DNA of 64,000 bases, taken from assembly GCF_025353065.1 (NCBI RefSeq), contig NZ_JANXRJ010000103.1, forward strand, positions 1 through 64,000, read 5' to 3'. Positions within the stretch are counted from its first letter, which is position 1, and each line of letters opens with the position of its first letter. The notes beneath the pieces are model-generated. The model saw nothing but the letters and a program-made list of their open reading frames with translations, had not been told where the DNA came from and made no database searches. The translations under genes were made by a program, and so were the position numbers. Shown here one piece after another: positions 16,379 to 26,228 of this stretch. The stretch comes from Lapillicoccus sp. (lineage in GTDB: Bacteria > Actinomycetota > Actinomycetes > Actinomycetales > Dermatophilaceae).

Positions 16379-17014
16379 ATGAACAGCACCACGCGCGCCC
16401 GGGTCGTCGTGCTGGCGGGGCCGTCCGGGTCGGGCAAGTCGCGGCTGGCCGCCCGGCTGCACGGCGCCCACGGGTGGCCCGTCGTGCGCCTCGACGACTT
16501 CTACCGTGACGGCACCGACCCCCGCCTCCCGATGAGGGAGCTCGGCGGCACCCGTCTCGTCGACTGGGACGACCCCGGGTCGTGGGACGCGGATGCCGCG
16601 GTCGGCGCGCTGCGTCGGCTCGTCGTCGAGGGGACCACCGAGGTGCCGCGCTACGACATCGCCCGGTCGGCGGCCGTCGGCACCGACCGGGTATCGATCG
16701 CGGCCGGGGCGCTCGTCCTCGCCGAGGGGATCTTCGCGGCCGAGATCATCGGACGGCTCGGCGACGAGGGGCTGCTCCACTCGGCGTGGTGCGTGCGTCA
16801 CCATCGCTGGCTGACCTTCGTGCTCCGTCTCGTCCGTGACCTCTCAGAGCGCCGCAAGGCGCCCCACATCCTCCTGCGCCGGGGTCTGGCCCTCTGTCGG
16901 GACGAACCGCGGGTCATCGCCCGGATGGGGCGCCTCGGCGCCCGCTGCGCGACGCCGCGCGAGGCCACCAGTGCGCTGGCCGGCGCGAGCGCCGATGCGG
17001 GTGGACCGCGATGA
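16379..17014 (+). CDS. Uridine kinase-like P-loop kinase
   Basis: A 211-residue P-loop kinase: Walker A GPSGSGKS near residue 14, VVRLDDFYRDG carrying the acid for substrate activation, WDDPGSWD and PRYDIA nucleoside-site motifs, and a VLAEGIFAAE Walker B-like strand. This is the uridine kinase/phosphoribulokinase superfamily. Position after deoC and the ALDH pair supports nucleoside phosphorylation, but substrate preference cannot be settled from sequence. It starts 22 bp after the truncated ALDH and overlaps the downstream methyltransferase by ATGA, so all five genes could be co-transcribed. Confidence 0.82.
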   Translation: MNSTTRARVVVLAGPSGSGKSRLAARLHGAHGWPVVRLDDFYRDGTDPRLPMRELGGTRLVDWDDPGSWDADAAVGALRRLVVEGTTEVPRYDIARSAAVGTDRVSIAAGALVLAEGIFAAEIIGRLGDEGLLHSAWCVRHHRWLTFVLRLVRDLSERRKAPHILLRRGLALCRDEPRVIARMGRLGARCATPREATSALAGASADAGGPR

Positions 17015-17844
17015 GGCCGTTGCTCGTCACCACCCGCAACGCGACCTTCCAGCAGTGGGAAGCGTTGCTCACCAACCGGACTCGTCGCCGCAAGTCGGGG
17101 GAGTTCGTGGTCCAGGGCGTCAGGCCGATCAGTCTCGCGGTCGAGCACGGCTGGACGGTGCGGGCCGTCATCCGCGGAGAGGACCGACGCTTGTCGCAGT
17201 GGGCGGCCGAGATGGTGGACCGGACCAGCGCGGCCGGGGCACAGGAGGTCGCGATGAGCGAGGAGCTGCTGCGCGAGCTCGGCGAGAAGGACGAGCAGGC
17301 TCCGGAGCTCGTGGCGATCGTCGGCCTCCGCGAGGACGGGATCGAGCGCGCGCTGCCCGACCACCTCGACCTCGCTGTCGTCCTCGACCGGCCCACGAGC
17401 CCCGGCAACATCGGCACGGTCCTGCGGTCGGCGGACGCCCTGGGCGTCCAGGGGGTCGTCGTGGCGGGTCACGCCGCCGACCCCTACGACCCCCGCTGCG
17501 TCCGGGCGAGCACGGGTTCGCTGCTTGCCGTGCCGGTGGTGCGGATCGACTCTCCCGCAACGGTTTTCGACCGCGTGGCCGCCCTGCGAGAGGTGCGGCC
17601 CGGGCTGCAGGTCGTCGCCACCGACGAGCGCAACGCCGTCGACGTCTGGGACCACGACCTCACCGGCCCCACCATCGTGCTCACCGGCAACGAGACCACC
17701 GGCCTGAGTGCCGCCTGGCGCGAGGCGGCCGACGCCGGCATACGGATCCCGATGGCCGGCTCGGCCAGCTCTCTCAACATGGCCGCCGCGACCACCGCGG
17801 TCCTCTACGAGATCGGCCGCCAGCGGGCGACCGGCCGCCACTGA
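17011..17844 (+). CDS. TrmH/SpoU-family RNA 2'-O-methyltransferase
   Basis: A 277-residue SPOUT methyltransferase. All three SpoU motifs are present: motif 1 DRPTSPGNIGTVLRSADALG, motif 2 IVLTGNETTGLS and motif 3 IPMAGSASSLNMAAATTAVLYE. An N-terminal substrate-binding module (RRRKSGEFVVQGVRPI) resembles the 23S rRNA 2'-O-ribose methyltransferases. It uses S-adenosylmethionine through the knotted C-terminal fold. The start overlaps the kinase stop by four bases. The exact rRNA or tRNA target is not determinable. Confidence 0.88.
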   Translation: MRPLLVTTRNATFQQWEALLTNRTRRRKSGEFVVQGVRPISLAVEHGWTVRAVIRGEDRRLSQWAAEMVDRTSAAGAQEVAMSEELLRELGEKDEQAPELVAIVGLREDGIERALPDHLDLAVVLDRPTSPGNIGTVLRSADALGVQGVVVAGHAADPYDPRCVRASTGSLLAVPVVRIDSPATVFDRVAALREVRPGLQVVATDERNAVDVWDHDLTGPTIVLTGNETTGLSAAWREAADAGIRIPMAGSASSLNMAAATTAVLYEIGRQRATGRH

Positions 17845-17934
17845 CGCGCCCGAGCTCCTCGCGTCCGCGGCACTGGTTGCTCGAGCCACCAGTTCCGCGG
17901 GCGCAAGCGCCATGGGTCGCGACGTGGCCAGTCG

Positions 17935-17940
17935 CATACT
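17935..17940 (+). promoter_or_regulatory. -10 box of leaderless small membrane protein promoter
   Basis: CATACT, six bases (GGGCGC), then the ATG at 17947. Confidence 0.7.
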
Positions 17941-17946
17941 GGGCGC

Positions 17947-18153
17947 ATGACCTGGTCGCGACGACGCGTGCTGATGCTCGTCGCCGGCAGCGGGGAGAGC
18001 CCCCCGGCGGCGGTCGACGCGGTCAATGACCTCTGCCGAGACGCTGCGCGTGCCTCGTGGTGGTGGGGCACCGTCCTGCTCGCCGCTGGTGTCGTCGTGG
18101 CTCTCGGCGGCCTGCCCCGGGGTCGCCGACCGGCCCCGCAACAGCGGCGCTGA
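17947..18153 (+). CDS. Small single-pass membrane protein of unknown function
   Basis: A 68-residue ORF with basic ends (MTWSRRRVL ... RGRRPAPQQRR) and one hydrophobic segment, WWWGTVLLAAGVVVALGGL, at about 38-56. I do not recognise a family. It is credible as a gene because a CATACT box sits exactly six bases before its ATG, the same grammar as other genes here, and it fills a gap between convergent-free neighbours. It precedes the DUF4129/MoxR cluster on the same strand and may be transcribed into it; a second candidate -10 (TAGATT, 18154-18159) follows immediately after its stop. Confidence 0.6.
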   Translation: MTWSRRRVLMLVAGSGESPPAAVDAVNDLCRDAARASWWWGTVLLAAGVVVALGGLPRGRRPAPQQRR

Positions 18154-18229
18154 TAGATTTGTCCGACGGCTGGGCAGGCGACTTTCAGGGGTGGGACATG
18201 TCAGTGACGTGGGTTCGAGGGTGGTGGAC

Positions 18230-19426
18230 ATGTCCGGCATGACCGGCTTCGGGCCGCCGCCTGGCACCCCTGCGGAGTCGGCCCGTCAGCGGCCACCGTC
18301 CTACCTGCCACCCGGAGGCCTCTCCCACCCCTCCGCCGGTATGCCGGGTGCTCCCCTGCCGTCGCCGGTCGCGCCACCCGAGGGTGGTCTGCTCGCCCCC
18401 GGCGCATCGCTGGCACCGGGGGGCGGTGCCGGCCCCACGGCATACTCCGCTGCCCGGTCCGGTCGGCCCGGCCGGACCTTCGGGCCACCGCTGATGACGA
18501 GCTCCCACAAACCCGGGATCATCCCGCTGCGACCGATGGCGCTGGGTGACCTCCTCGACGGCGCCGTGAAGCACAGCCGGCGCAACCCCGGGCCGGTGCT
18601 CGGGCTGACGCTCCTGGTCCTCGGGGTCGGCGTCGTGCCCGCGGTGCTCCTGTCCGGCGTGGCCCTCGCCGGCAACTGGTACGCCGCCCTCGACCTCGGC
18701 GCCGTCCTCAGCACCTCGGAGTTCTCCTTGGTGCTCCTCGGGCTCGGCATCCTCTTCGCCACCCTCGTGGTCACCGGGATGCTCGCGCAGCCGGTGGCCG
18801 AGGCCACCCTCGGTCATCGCCTCGACCTCGGCCAGATCTGGACCGCGGTGCGGCCCCGGCTGCTGCGACTGGTGGGGCTGCAGGCCGTCGTCATCCTGCT
18901 CGTGGCAATTCCCACCGCCCTCGTCGTGCTCGCCCTGGTGCTCCTGCGGAACGGCTCCGGTCTGCTCCTCTTCGTCCTGGCGGCTTTCGGACTGGTCGTC
19001 CTCGTCGTCTGGAACTCCCTGGTCATCGCCCGCACCGTGCTCGCCGGACCGGCGCTCGTGCTGGAACGCAAGACGATCCGGGCCTCCTTCCGCCGCGCCT
19101 GGGCCCTGTCCCGGGGGTCGTTCTGGCGCGTCGGCGGCACCACCGTCCTCGTGACGACCCTCGCCGGCGTCGTCTTCCTGGCCATCGACCTGCCGCTCAC
19201 CCTCGTCCTCAGCCTCCTCAGCCTGCCCTTCAACCTGTCCGCGACGACCGAGCAGGCCGCGACGAGCCTGGCGATCAACATCGCCACGCTCGTGTCGTCC
19301 GCGGTGGTCGTCCCGGTGATAGGCGGCGCGATCTGTCTCGTCTATCTCGACCAACGGATGCGCAAGGAAGGCTTCGACCTCGTCCTCCTCCGGGCTGCGA
19401 GCAGCCGACCGGGCGCCGTTCGGTGA
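18230..19426 (+). CDS. GPDPase-type membrane-domain protein
   Basis: A 398-residue integral membrane protein. About 95 N-terminal residues are proline/glycine-rich and soluble (GFGPPPGTPAE ... YLPPGG); the remainder holds about six membrane segments in the pattern of the glycerophosphodiester phosphodiesterase membrane-domain family (PLRPMALGDLLDGAVKHSRRNP at the start, RASFRRAWALSRGSFWRVGGT in the middle). Function unknown; it heads the conserved set with DUF4129, DUF4350, MoxR and DUF58. ATG at 18230 is chosen because GAGGGTGG lies upstream and earlier in-frame sequence runs into the preceding gene; ATG at 18239 is possible. Its last four bases overlap the DUF4129 gene. Confidence 0.8.
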   Translation: MSGMTGFGPPPGTPAESARQRPPSYLPPGGLSHPSAGMPGAPLPSPVAPPEGGLLAPGASLAPGGGAGPTAYSAARSGRPGRTFGPPLMTSSHKPGIIPLRPMALGDLLDGAVKHSRRNPGPVLGLTLLVLGVGVVPAVLLSGVALAGNWYAALDLGAVLSTSEFSLVLLGLGILFATLVVTGMLAQPVAEATLGHRLDLGQIWTAVRPRLLRLVGLQAVVILLVAIPTALVVLALVLLRNGSGLLLFVLAAFGLVVLVVWNSLVIARTVLAGPALVLERKTIRASFRRAWALSRGSFWRVGGTTVLVTTLAGVVFLAIDLPLTLVLSLLSLPFNLSATTEQAATSLAINIATLVSSAVVVPVIGGAICLVYLDQRMRKEGFDLVLLRAASSRPGAVR

Positions 19427-20217
19427 TCGCCACCGTCCGGACCCTCACCGCGCGTGCCCTGAGCGGTCTCCCTGCCGACCTCTCACCCTCACCCGACGAG
19501 GCCCACCGCTGGGTCACCGAGGAGCTGGCGAAGGACGAGTACCAGGACCGGAGGTCGCTCCTCCAGCGGTTCTTCCAGTGGCTCACGGAGCGCTTCCAGG
19601 ATCTGCTGGGGCAGCCTGGGGGCGGTGGTGTCTCCCTGCCGTCCTTCGTCATCGCCGGACTCGTGGTCGTCGTGCTGGTGATCCTCGGCTACTTCGCCAC
19701 GAAGGTCCGACGGGAGCGGCGCATCGTCACCTCTCACGCCACGGTCCTCGGCGACTCGACCCTGACGGCCGATCAGCTGCGCGCGCGGGCGGCGACCGCA
19801 ATGGCCGAAGAGCGATGGGACGACGCGGTGCTCGACTCCACCCGCGCGATCGCGCGCGACGCCGACAGCCGCACCCTGCTGACCGACGTCCCCTCCCTCA
19901 CCGCCCACGAGATCGGCCGTCAGCTCGCGACGGTCTTCCCCGACCACGTCGGCCCGCTGAGCCGGGCGATGGACCTCTTCGACGCCGTGGCCTATGGCGA
20001 CCTGGCCGCGACGCGAGCGGACGCCGACGCCGTCCGGGCCGCGGACGAGCTGCTCCGTCGGGCCCGACCGCGGCTACCGGACCGTCCGCGCCCGACGTCG
20101 GGCGACGGACCGGCGTCGGGCGACGGACCGGGGTCGGTCGACCTGGCGCGGGCAGGCCACACGGGCCAGTCTGCGGCAGAGGCAGATTCGTTGTGGACGA
20201 CGGGCGCGGGCTCGTGA
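19423..20217 (+). CDS. DUF4129 membrane protein
   Basis: A 264-residue protein: N-terminal soluble segment with EEAHRW-like motif (DEAHRWVTEELAKDEYQDRRSLLQRFFQWLTERF), a single membrane helix (FVIAGLVVVVLVILGYF, about 75-91), and a C-terminal DUF4129 domain with RAAATAMAEERWDDAVLDSTRAIAR and AHEIGRQLATVFPDH. DUF4129 domains accompany MoxR/DUF58 genes and transglutaminase-like proteins; biochemical role unknown. The GTG start overlaps the preceding TGA, and its own stop overlaps the DUF4350 GTG, giving tight translational coupling. The last 50 residues contain a short SGDGPASGDGPGS repeat. Confidence 0.82.
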   Translation: MIATVRTLTARALSGLPADLSPSPDEAHRWVTEELAKDEYQDRRSLLQRFFQWLTERFQDLLGQPGGGGVSLPSFVIAGLVVVVLVILGYFATKVRRERRIVTSHATVLGDSTLTADQLRARAATAMAEERWDDAVLDSTRAIARDADSRTLLTDVPSLTAHEIGRQLATVFPDHVGPLSRAMDLFDAVAYGDLAATRADADAVRAADELLRRARPRLPDRPRPTSGDGPASGDGPGSVDLARAGHTGQSAAEADSLWTTGAGS

Positions 20218-21439
20218 CGACCTCGCTGTGGGACCGCGCCCCCGAGGCCGGTGACGCGGTGCCGGGCGCTGCGGGCGATGTCGCGGCTGATGCCGCGCGG
20301 CGGCGTCCGTCGCGTCGGCGCCTCGTGCGCTGGGCCGTCATCGTCGCGGTGGTCATCGGCGTCGCCCTCGTCATGACCTGGCGGGGCGCCGATGCCGCGA
20401 GCGACGTGCCGCTCGACCCCCGCAACCCCCAGCCCACCGGGAGCCAGGCCCTCGGCCGGGTCCTGGCCGACCACGGGGTCGAGGTCACGGTCGCCCGCGG
20501 TCAGGCCGCCCTGTCGGGCGCGCAGATCGACGGCGACACGACGGTCTTCGTCGCCCGCACCAGCGCTCTCGCGCAGGCCACGATCGACGAGCTCGCCGAC
20601 CTCAGCCGGCAGGCCGGGCGCGTCGTCGTGGTCGACCCCGATCCGTGGGTGCTGCGCTATCTCAGCCCCGAGGTCACCATCGCCCAGACCCGCCGTGACG
20701 GCGCTGACCTCGCGGCCTCGTGCGACACGGCCGACATTCGTCAAGGAGAGCGGATCTCGCACTCCCAGAGCGAGTTCCAGCTACGGGACGGATCCCCGAC
20801 CGACGCCTGCTTCACGACCACGGGGCACTCCGTCTACCTCTCCGTCCCCGCCACGGCGCACCACGCCCCGCTCGTCCTCCTCGGCAGTCGCAGCGCCATC
20901 ACCAACGGCGAGATCGCCTCGGCCGACAACGCGGCCATCGCCCTGCGCACCCTCGGACACTCGGCCCGGTTGGTCTGGTACGTCCCGTCCACGGACGACA
21001 TCCCCACGACCGACCAGTCCCGTGCCGCGGACCTGCTCCCGCCGTCGCTGGTCCCGGGCCTCGTCGTGGTGCTCATGGCCGTCCTCGGGCTCATGCTCTG
21101 GCGCGGCCGCCGACTCGGCCGCCTGGTCCGCGAACCGCTCCCGGTCGTCATCCGCGCTGTCGAGACCACGGAGAGCCGGGGCCGGATCTATCGCCGGGCC
21201 AAGGACACCGGACGCGTCGGCGTCGTGCTGCGTGATGCGACGAGGCGCCGGCTGGCCGGCTACCTCGGGCTGCCGACCGCAGCACCGCTCCCCCAGCTGA
21301 TCACCGCGGTCAGCGACGCCAGTGGCCGTCCCGCACCCGAGGTCGGCTGGTTGCTCGCCGGACCACCCCCGCAGACCGACGACGAGATGCTCGGCCTGGC
21401 CGGGTCGCTCGCCGCCCTGGAGAAAGAGGTACGCCCCTC

Positions 21440-21443
<4 letters not shown>
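20214..21443 (+). CDS. DUF4350 membrane-anchored protein
   Basis: A 409-residue protein with an N-terminal membrane anchor (WAVIVAVVIGVALVMTW), a large extracytoplasmic DUF4350 domain (LDPRNPQPTGSQALGRVLADHGVEV, then TVFVARTSALAQATIDELADLS, VVVDPDPWVLRYL), a second helix (LVPGLVVVLMAVLGLMLW, about 280), and a cytoplasmic tail. DUF4350 has a GATase/periplasmic-ligand-like fold with no defined ligand. The GTG start at 20214 is supported by the GTGA overlap; the track's earlier start (19578) is a shadow of the DUF4129 frame. It is the third gene of the coupled five-gene set. Confidence 0.82.
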
Positions 21444-22714
<1,271 letters not shown>

Positions 22715-22738
22715 CCGTGTCCCCCTCACCCGCCCTAG

Positions 22739-22843
22739 CGTCCGCGCGGACGCGACACCGGTGTGCCGTTGGCGCGGACGTCAGCGCACCACCCTCCGTT
22801 ACGTCCGCGCGAACGCGACACCGGTATGCCGTTCGCGCGGACG
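22739..22843. repeat. Palindromic repeat family C, two copies (42 bp each)
   Basis: Two direct copies, 22739-22780 and 22802-22843, 63 bp apart. Each starts CGTCCGCGCG and ends GCGCGGACG. The second copy has perfect 14-bp arms around a GCGACACCGGTATGC centre; the first differs at three positions, which break two arm pairs. The block fills the gap between the MoxR and DUF58 genes. Confidence 0.85.
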
Positions 22844-22859
22844 CAAGCGCGGTGTGCCC

Positions 22860-24152
22860 GTGGCGGTGAGCTGGCGCTTCCCCATCCTCGTGCTGGTCGG
22901 TCTCGTCGCCGTCGTCATCCAGCCGACCCGCGAGACCGTGCTGCTCTGGCTCGCCCTGAGCATCGTCCTCACGGTGGTCGACCTCCTCTTCGCGGTGAGT
23001 CCGCGACGCCTCGGGATCCAGCGCGAAGGGGGATCCCAGGTGCGGCTCGGCGACAGCGGCACGACCGCGCTGCTCGTGACCAACACCGGCCGGCGGACCC
23101 TGCGCGGACTCGTCCGCGACGCGTGGCAGCCGTCCGCCGGAGCAACCGTCGACCGGCACCGACTCACCCTCAAGAGTGGTGAGCGCCGAAGGTTGACAAC
23201 GATAGTGGTGCCGACCCGTCGGGGCGACCGGCTTGCCGACCGCGTCACGGTGCGCAGCTTCGGCCCGCTGGGACTCGGCGCCAGGCAACGCTCCTTCGAC
23301 GTCGGCGGCGTGATCCGCGCCCTGCCGCCGTTCCACTCGCGCAAGCACCTTCCCTCCCGGTTGGCGGCGCTGCGGCAGCTCGACGGCCGCTCCGCCGTGC
23401 GGATCCGGGGGCAGGGCACGGAGTTCGACTCGCTGCGTGACTACGTCGAGGGCGACGACGTCCGCTCGATCGACTGGCGTGCCACCGCCCGGCGCCAGCA
23501 CGCGGTGGTGCGCACCTGGCAGCCCGAGCGCGACCGCCGGGTGATCCTCGTCCTCGACACCTCGCGCACCTCCGCGGGCCGGGTCGAGGACATGCCGCGC
23601 CTCGACAGCGAGATGGACGCCGCGCTGCTCCTCGCCGCCCTCGCCTCCCGGGCAGGCGACCGCGTCGACCTCATCGCCGGCGACCGCTGGGTCCGCGCCC
23701 GGGTCGGGTCGGCGAGCCGCACGGCGCTGCTCGCCGAGCTCGTCCAGGCGATGTCCCCCCTGGAGCCGGCGCTGCTCGAGGCGTCCTGGCCCACGCTGGC
23801 CGCCGCCATCGCCGACACCAGCCGCCGCCGCGCGCTCGTCGTCCTGCTCACCTCGCTCGAGCCGGCTGCCATCGAGGAGTCGCTGCTACCGACCCTCGCC
23901 ACCCTCACGACCCACCACCGCGTGGTGGTCGCCTCGGTGAGCGACCCCGCGCTGACGGCCATGGCGGCTCGACGCGGGACGACCGCCGAGGCCTACGACG
24001 CCGCGGCCGCCGAGCGCACCCTCACGCTGCGCCAGCGGACCGCCGACGTCCTCGGCCGCCTCGGGGTCACGGTCATCGACGCCGACCCCGAGCACCTCCC
24101 ACCCCGCCTCGCCGACCACTACCTCCTGCTCAAGAGCCAGGGACTCCTCTGA
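22860..24152 (+). CDS. DUF58 (vWA-like) protein, MoxR partner
   Basis: A 430-residue protein with two N-terminal membrane helices (FPILVLVGLVAVVIQ and ETVLLWLALSIVLTVVDLLF) and the DUF58 signature GTEFDSLRDYVEGDDVRSID followed by WRATARR. A vWA-like segment VILVLDTSRTSAG carries a DxSxT metal site. Partner of the upstream MoxR ATPase in a system of unknown output. The start is uncertain: GTG codons at 22854, 22860 and 22866 all lack a good ribosome site; 22860 is a compromise. The gene begins only 17 bases after repeat C, so its translation is no longer coupled to moxR. Confidence 0.85.
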   Translation: MAVSWRFPILVLVGLVAVVIQPTRETVLLWLALSIVLTVVDLLFAVSPRRLGIQREGGSQVRLGDSGTTALLVTNTGRRTLRGLVRDAWQPSAGATVDRHRLTLKSGERRRLTTIVVPTRRGDRLADRVTVRSFGPLGLGARQRSFDVGGVIRALPPFHSRKHLPSRLAALRQLDGRSAVRIRGQGTEFDSLRDYVEGDDVRSIDWRATARRQHAVVRTWQPERDRRVILVLDTSRTSAGRVEDMPRLDSEMDAALLLAALASRAGDRVDLIAGDRWVRARVGSASRTALLAELVQAMSPLEPALLEASWPTLAAAIADTSRRRALVVLLTSLEPAAIEESLLPTLATLTTHHRVVVASVSDPALTAMAARRGTTAEAYDAAAAERTLTLRQRTADVLGRLGVTVIDADPEHLPPRLADHYLLLKSQGLL

Positions 24153-24167
24153 CCCTGGCCTCCTTGA

Positions 24168-24248
24168 CCTCGTTCCGAACACACGTTCTGTCAAATTTCG
24201 CGTGCTCCGGAGCCCCCGGATTGAGCAGAACGTGTGTTCGGAACGAGG
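24168..24248. repeat. Palindromic repeat family B, copy 1 (81 bp)
   Basis: Perfect 23-bp inverted arms (24168-24190 and 24226-24248, outer CCTCGTTCCGAAC) flank a 35-nt loop containing CTCCGGAGCCCCCGGA. It lies between two convergent genes and could be a bidirectional terminator, but it lacks a T-tract. A second copy is at 28822-28910. Confidence 0.9.
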
Positions 24249-24258
24249 AAGGGCTGGC

Positions 24259-25254
24259 TCAGGCGACCGGCGCCAGGTCGCCGCGGTCGCGCGCCGCCAC
24301 GTCGCCGGTCTCGCCGCGACGGACGGCCCACCGACCGAGGGTGAAGACGTAGGTGAAGAAGGCGGCCTCGGCGACCACGCCGACGCCGATCCGCGCCCAG
24401 GTCGGCAGCAGCGACGGCGTGACGAAGGCCTCGATCACCCCGGTGACGAACAGGACGCCGACGAGCCCGAGGGCGACCGACATCGCGGCGCGCCCCTCCT
24501 CCCCGATGGCCTGCACGCGGGTGCGGGGCCCGGGCTCCACCCAGCCCCAGAAGATCTTCAGCCCCACCCCGGCGGCGACGAAGACGGCGGTCAGCTCGAG
24601 CATCCCGTGCGGCAGGATGAGGCCGAAGAACAGCGACGCCTTGCCGTGCGCCCACATCAGCCCGCCGATCAGCGCGACGTTGAGGATATTGGTGAAGAGC
24701 AGGTAGATGACGGGGAGCCCCAGCACGCCGAAAGCTATGCAGAGGGCGGCAACCCACGCATTGTTGGTCCAGATCTTGAAGGCGAAGCTGCCCGCGGCAT
24801 ACTCGCTGTAGTAGCTCGAGAAGTCGTTGTTGATCAGCTGGTCGACCTCCTGCGGCGACATCAGCGCCGACTCGAAGCGCGGGTTCGCGACGAACCAGGC
24901 CCCGATGACGAACGCGACCACGACGTTGACCACGAGGGTCGAGATCCACCAGCGGCGGGTGCGATAGAGCGCCGCCGGGAAGGTCGAGACGACGAACCTC
25001 ACGACGTCGTCCCAGCTCAGGGTGCGGGTGCCGACCGAGCGCAGCCGCGCCTTCGCGAGCAGCGAGGACAGGTGGGCGACGAGGGTCGGCTCGGGCGAGC
25101 GCGTCCGGATCTCCGACAGGTGCGTCGCAACCCGCTGATAGAGGTCGAGCAGCTCGTCCCCCTCCGCGCCACTGAGCTTGCCGCGCTTCGACGAGAGGGC
25201 GTCGAGGCGGCCCCACTCGTGCTGGTGCGCAAGGACATAGGCGTCGAGATCCAC
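24259..25254 (-). CDS. Stage II sporulation protein M-like (DUF95) membrane protein
   Basis: A 331-residue polytopic membrane protein of the SpoIIM/DUF95 family. Soluble N-terminal helical region (WGRLDALSSKRGKLSG ... YQRVATHLSEIRT) precedes about five membrane helices, including TLVVNVVVAFVIGAWFVA and ASLFFGLILPHGMLELTAVF; the latter HGxxEL motif is typical of the family. In non-sporulating actinobacteria its function is unknown. It is divergent from the RDD gene, a pairing common beside MoxR/DUF58 clusters. GTG start at 25254 follows a TACGAT box by exactly six bases, suggesting a leaderless transcript. Confidence 0.85.
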   Translation of the reverse strand: MDLDAYVLAHQHEWGRLDALSSKRGKLSGAEGDELLDLYQRVATHLSEIRTRSPEPTLVAHLSSLLAKARLRSVGTRTLSWDDVVRFVVSTFPAALYRTRRWWISTLVVNVVVAFVIGAWFVANPRFESALMSPQEVDQLINNDFSSYYSEYAAGSFAFKIWTNNAWVAALCIAFGVLGLPVIYLLFTNILNVALIGGLMWAHGKASLFFGLILPHGMLELTAVFVAAGVGLKIFWGWVEPGPRTRVQAIGEEGRAAMSVALGLVGVLFVTGVIEAFVTPSLLPTWARIGVGVVAEAAFFTYVFTLGRWAVRRGETGDVAARDRGDLAPVA

Positions 25255-25260
25255 CCCCTG

Positions 25261-25266
25261 ATCGTA
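25261..25266 (-). promoter_or_regulatory. -10 box of leaderless spoIIM-like promoter
   Basis: TACGAT on the minus strand, six bases, then the GTG start at 25254. Confidence 0.65.
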
Positions 25267-25293
25267 TGCTGTGTGCCCGCCGCCGGTGGCGAC

Positions 25294-25299
25294 TATCCT
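25294..25299 (+). promoter_or_regulatory. Candidate -10 box for the RDD gene
   Basis: TATCCT, about 50 bases before the ATG at 25350; unlike its divergent neighbour this gene has a leader with a purine-rich ribosome site (AGGGGGGG). Confidence 0.45.
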
Positions 25300-25349
25300 T
25301 GTCGACAGCGGCGGTTCACCGCCCGAAGGCAGATCGAGGCAGGGGGGGC

Positions 25350-26165
25350 ATGAGCAGCGCGACCATCGGTGTCGGCGAGGACGACCTCGTCACCGGCGAA
25401 GCCGTCGCCCTCGACCTGCCGCCCGCCTCGATCGGGCCGCGGATGCTCTCCGGCTTCATCGACTACGTCATCGTGTGGGCGGTTGCCTTCGGCTTCGCCA
25501 TCGCCGGCGCGGCGCTGGCCGCCCAGCTCGACGGCGCCCTGGCCAGCGCGGTGTCCCTCATCGGCGTCGTCTTCGCGTGGGTCGTCTACCCCGTCACCGT
25601 CGAGACCCTGACCCGGGGGCGCAGCGTCGGCAAGCTCGCCGTCGGGCTGCGCACCGTGCGCGACGACGCCGGACCGATCACCTTCCGGCACGCCCTTGCG
25701 CGCGGGCTGCTCGGCGTCGTCGAGGTCTATCTCTTCTCGGGCATCCCCGCGGTCGTCTGCAGCATCGTCAACCGGCGAGGCAAGCGGCTCGGTGACATCG
25801 TCGCGGGCACCTACGTCGTACGGGACCGCGTCATCGCGCAGCTCCCGCCCCCGGCCCTGATGCCGCCGCAGCTCGCGACGTGGGCGATGACCGCCGACAT
25901 CAGCCCACTCCCGGACCAGCTCGCGATGGCCGTCCGCACCTTCCTGCCGGCGGCCCGCGCGATGACTCCCGAGGCCCGCGAGTCGATGGGTCGAGCACTC
26001 CTCGACGAGATGAGCCTCTACGTCTCCCCGCCTCCGCCGGCCGGCAACCACCCGGAATACGTGCTGGCCGCCGTCATCGCCGACCGTCGCCGACGTGACC
26101 TCGAGCGGCTCGGCCGCGACGCCACCCTGCGGCGACGGCTCACCGTCCCCGACGAGATCGGCTGA
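25350..26165 (+). CDS. RDD-family membrane protein
   Basis: A 271-residue protein with the RDD core: PPASIGPRMLSGFIDYVIVWAV (the R...D pair in the first helix), a second helix around AVSLIGVVFAWVVYPVTVETL, then GRSVGKLAVGLRTVRDDAGPI and NRRGKRLGDIVAGTYVV. The soluble C-terminal 110 residues are specific to actinobacterial members. RDD proteins may be transport-related; no substrate is known here. ATG at 25350 has a strong purine-rich ribosome site; the track start at 25266 adds a non-conserved segment reading across the promoter. Divergent from the SpoIIM-like gene. Confidence 0.87.
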   Translation: MSSATIGVGEDDLVTGEAVALDLPPASIGPRMLSGFIDYVIVWAVAFGFAIAGAALAAQLDGALASAVSLIGVVFAWVVYPVTVETLTRGRSVGKLAVGLRTVRDDAGPITFRHALARGLLGVVEVYLFSGIPAVVCSIVNRRGKRLGDIVAGTYVVRDRVIAQLPPPALMPPQLATWAMTADISPLPDQLAMAVRTFLPAARAMTPEARESMGRALLDEMSLYVSPPPPAGNHPEYVLAAVIADRRRRDLERLGRDATLRRRLTVPDEIG

Positions 26166-26228
26166 CCCCACAGGCCGCTCGGCAAAGTAAACCCCTCGTT
26201 CCGGTATGCCGCGTGCCTCTCTCCGGTC

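Noticed and set aside
22739-22843. CRISPR array
   Set aside because: Only two palindromic units without distinct spacers of constant size, and no cas genes.
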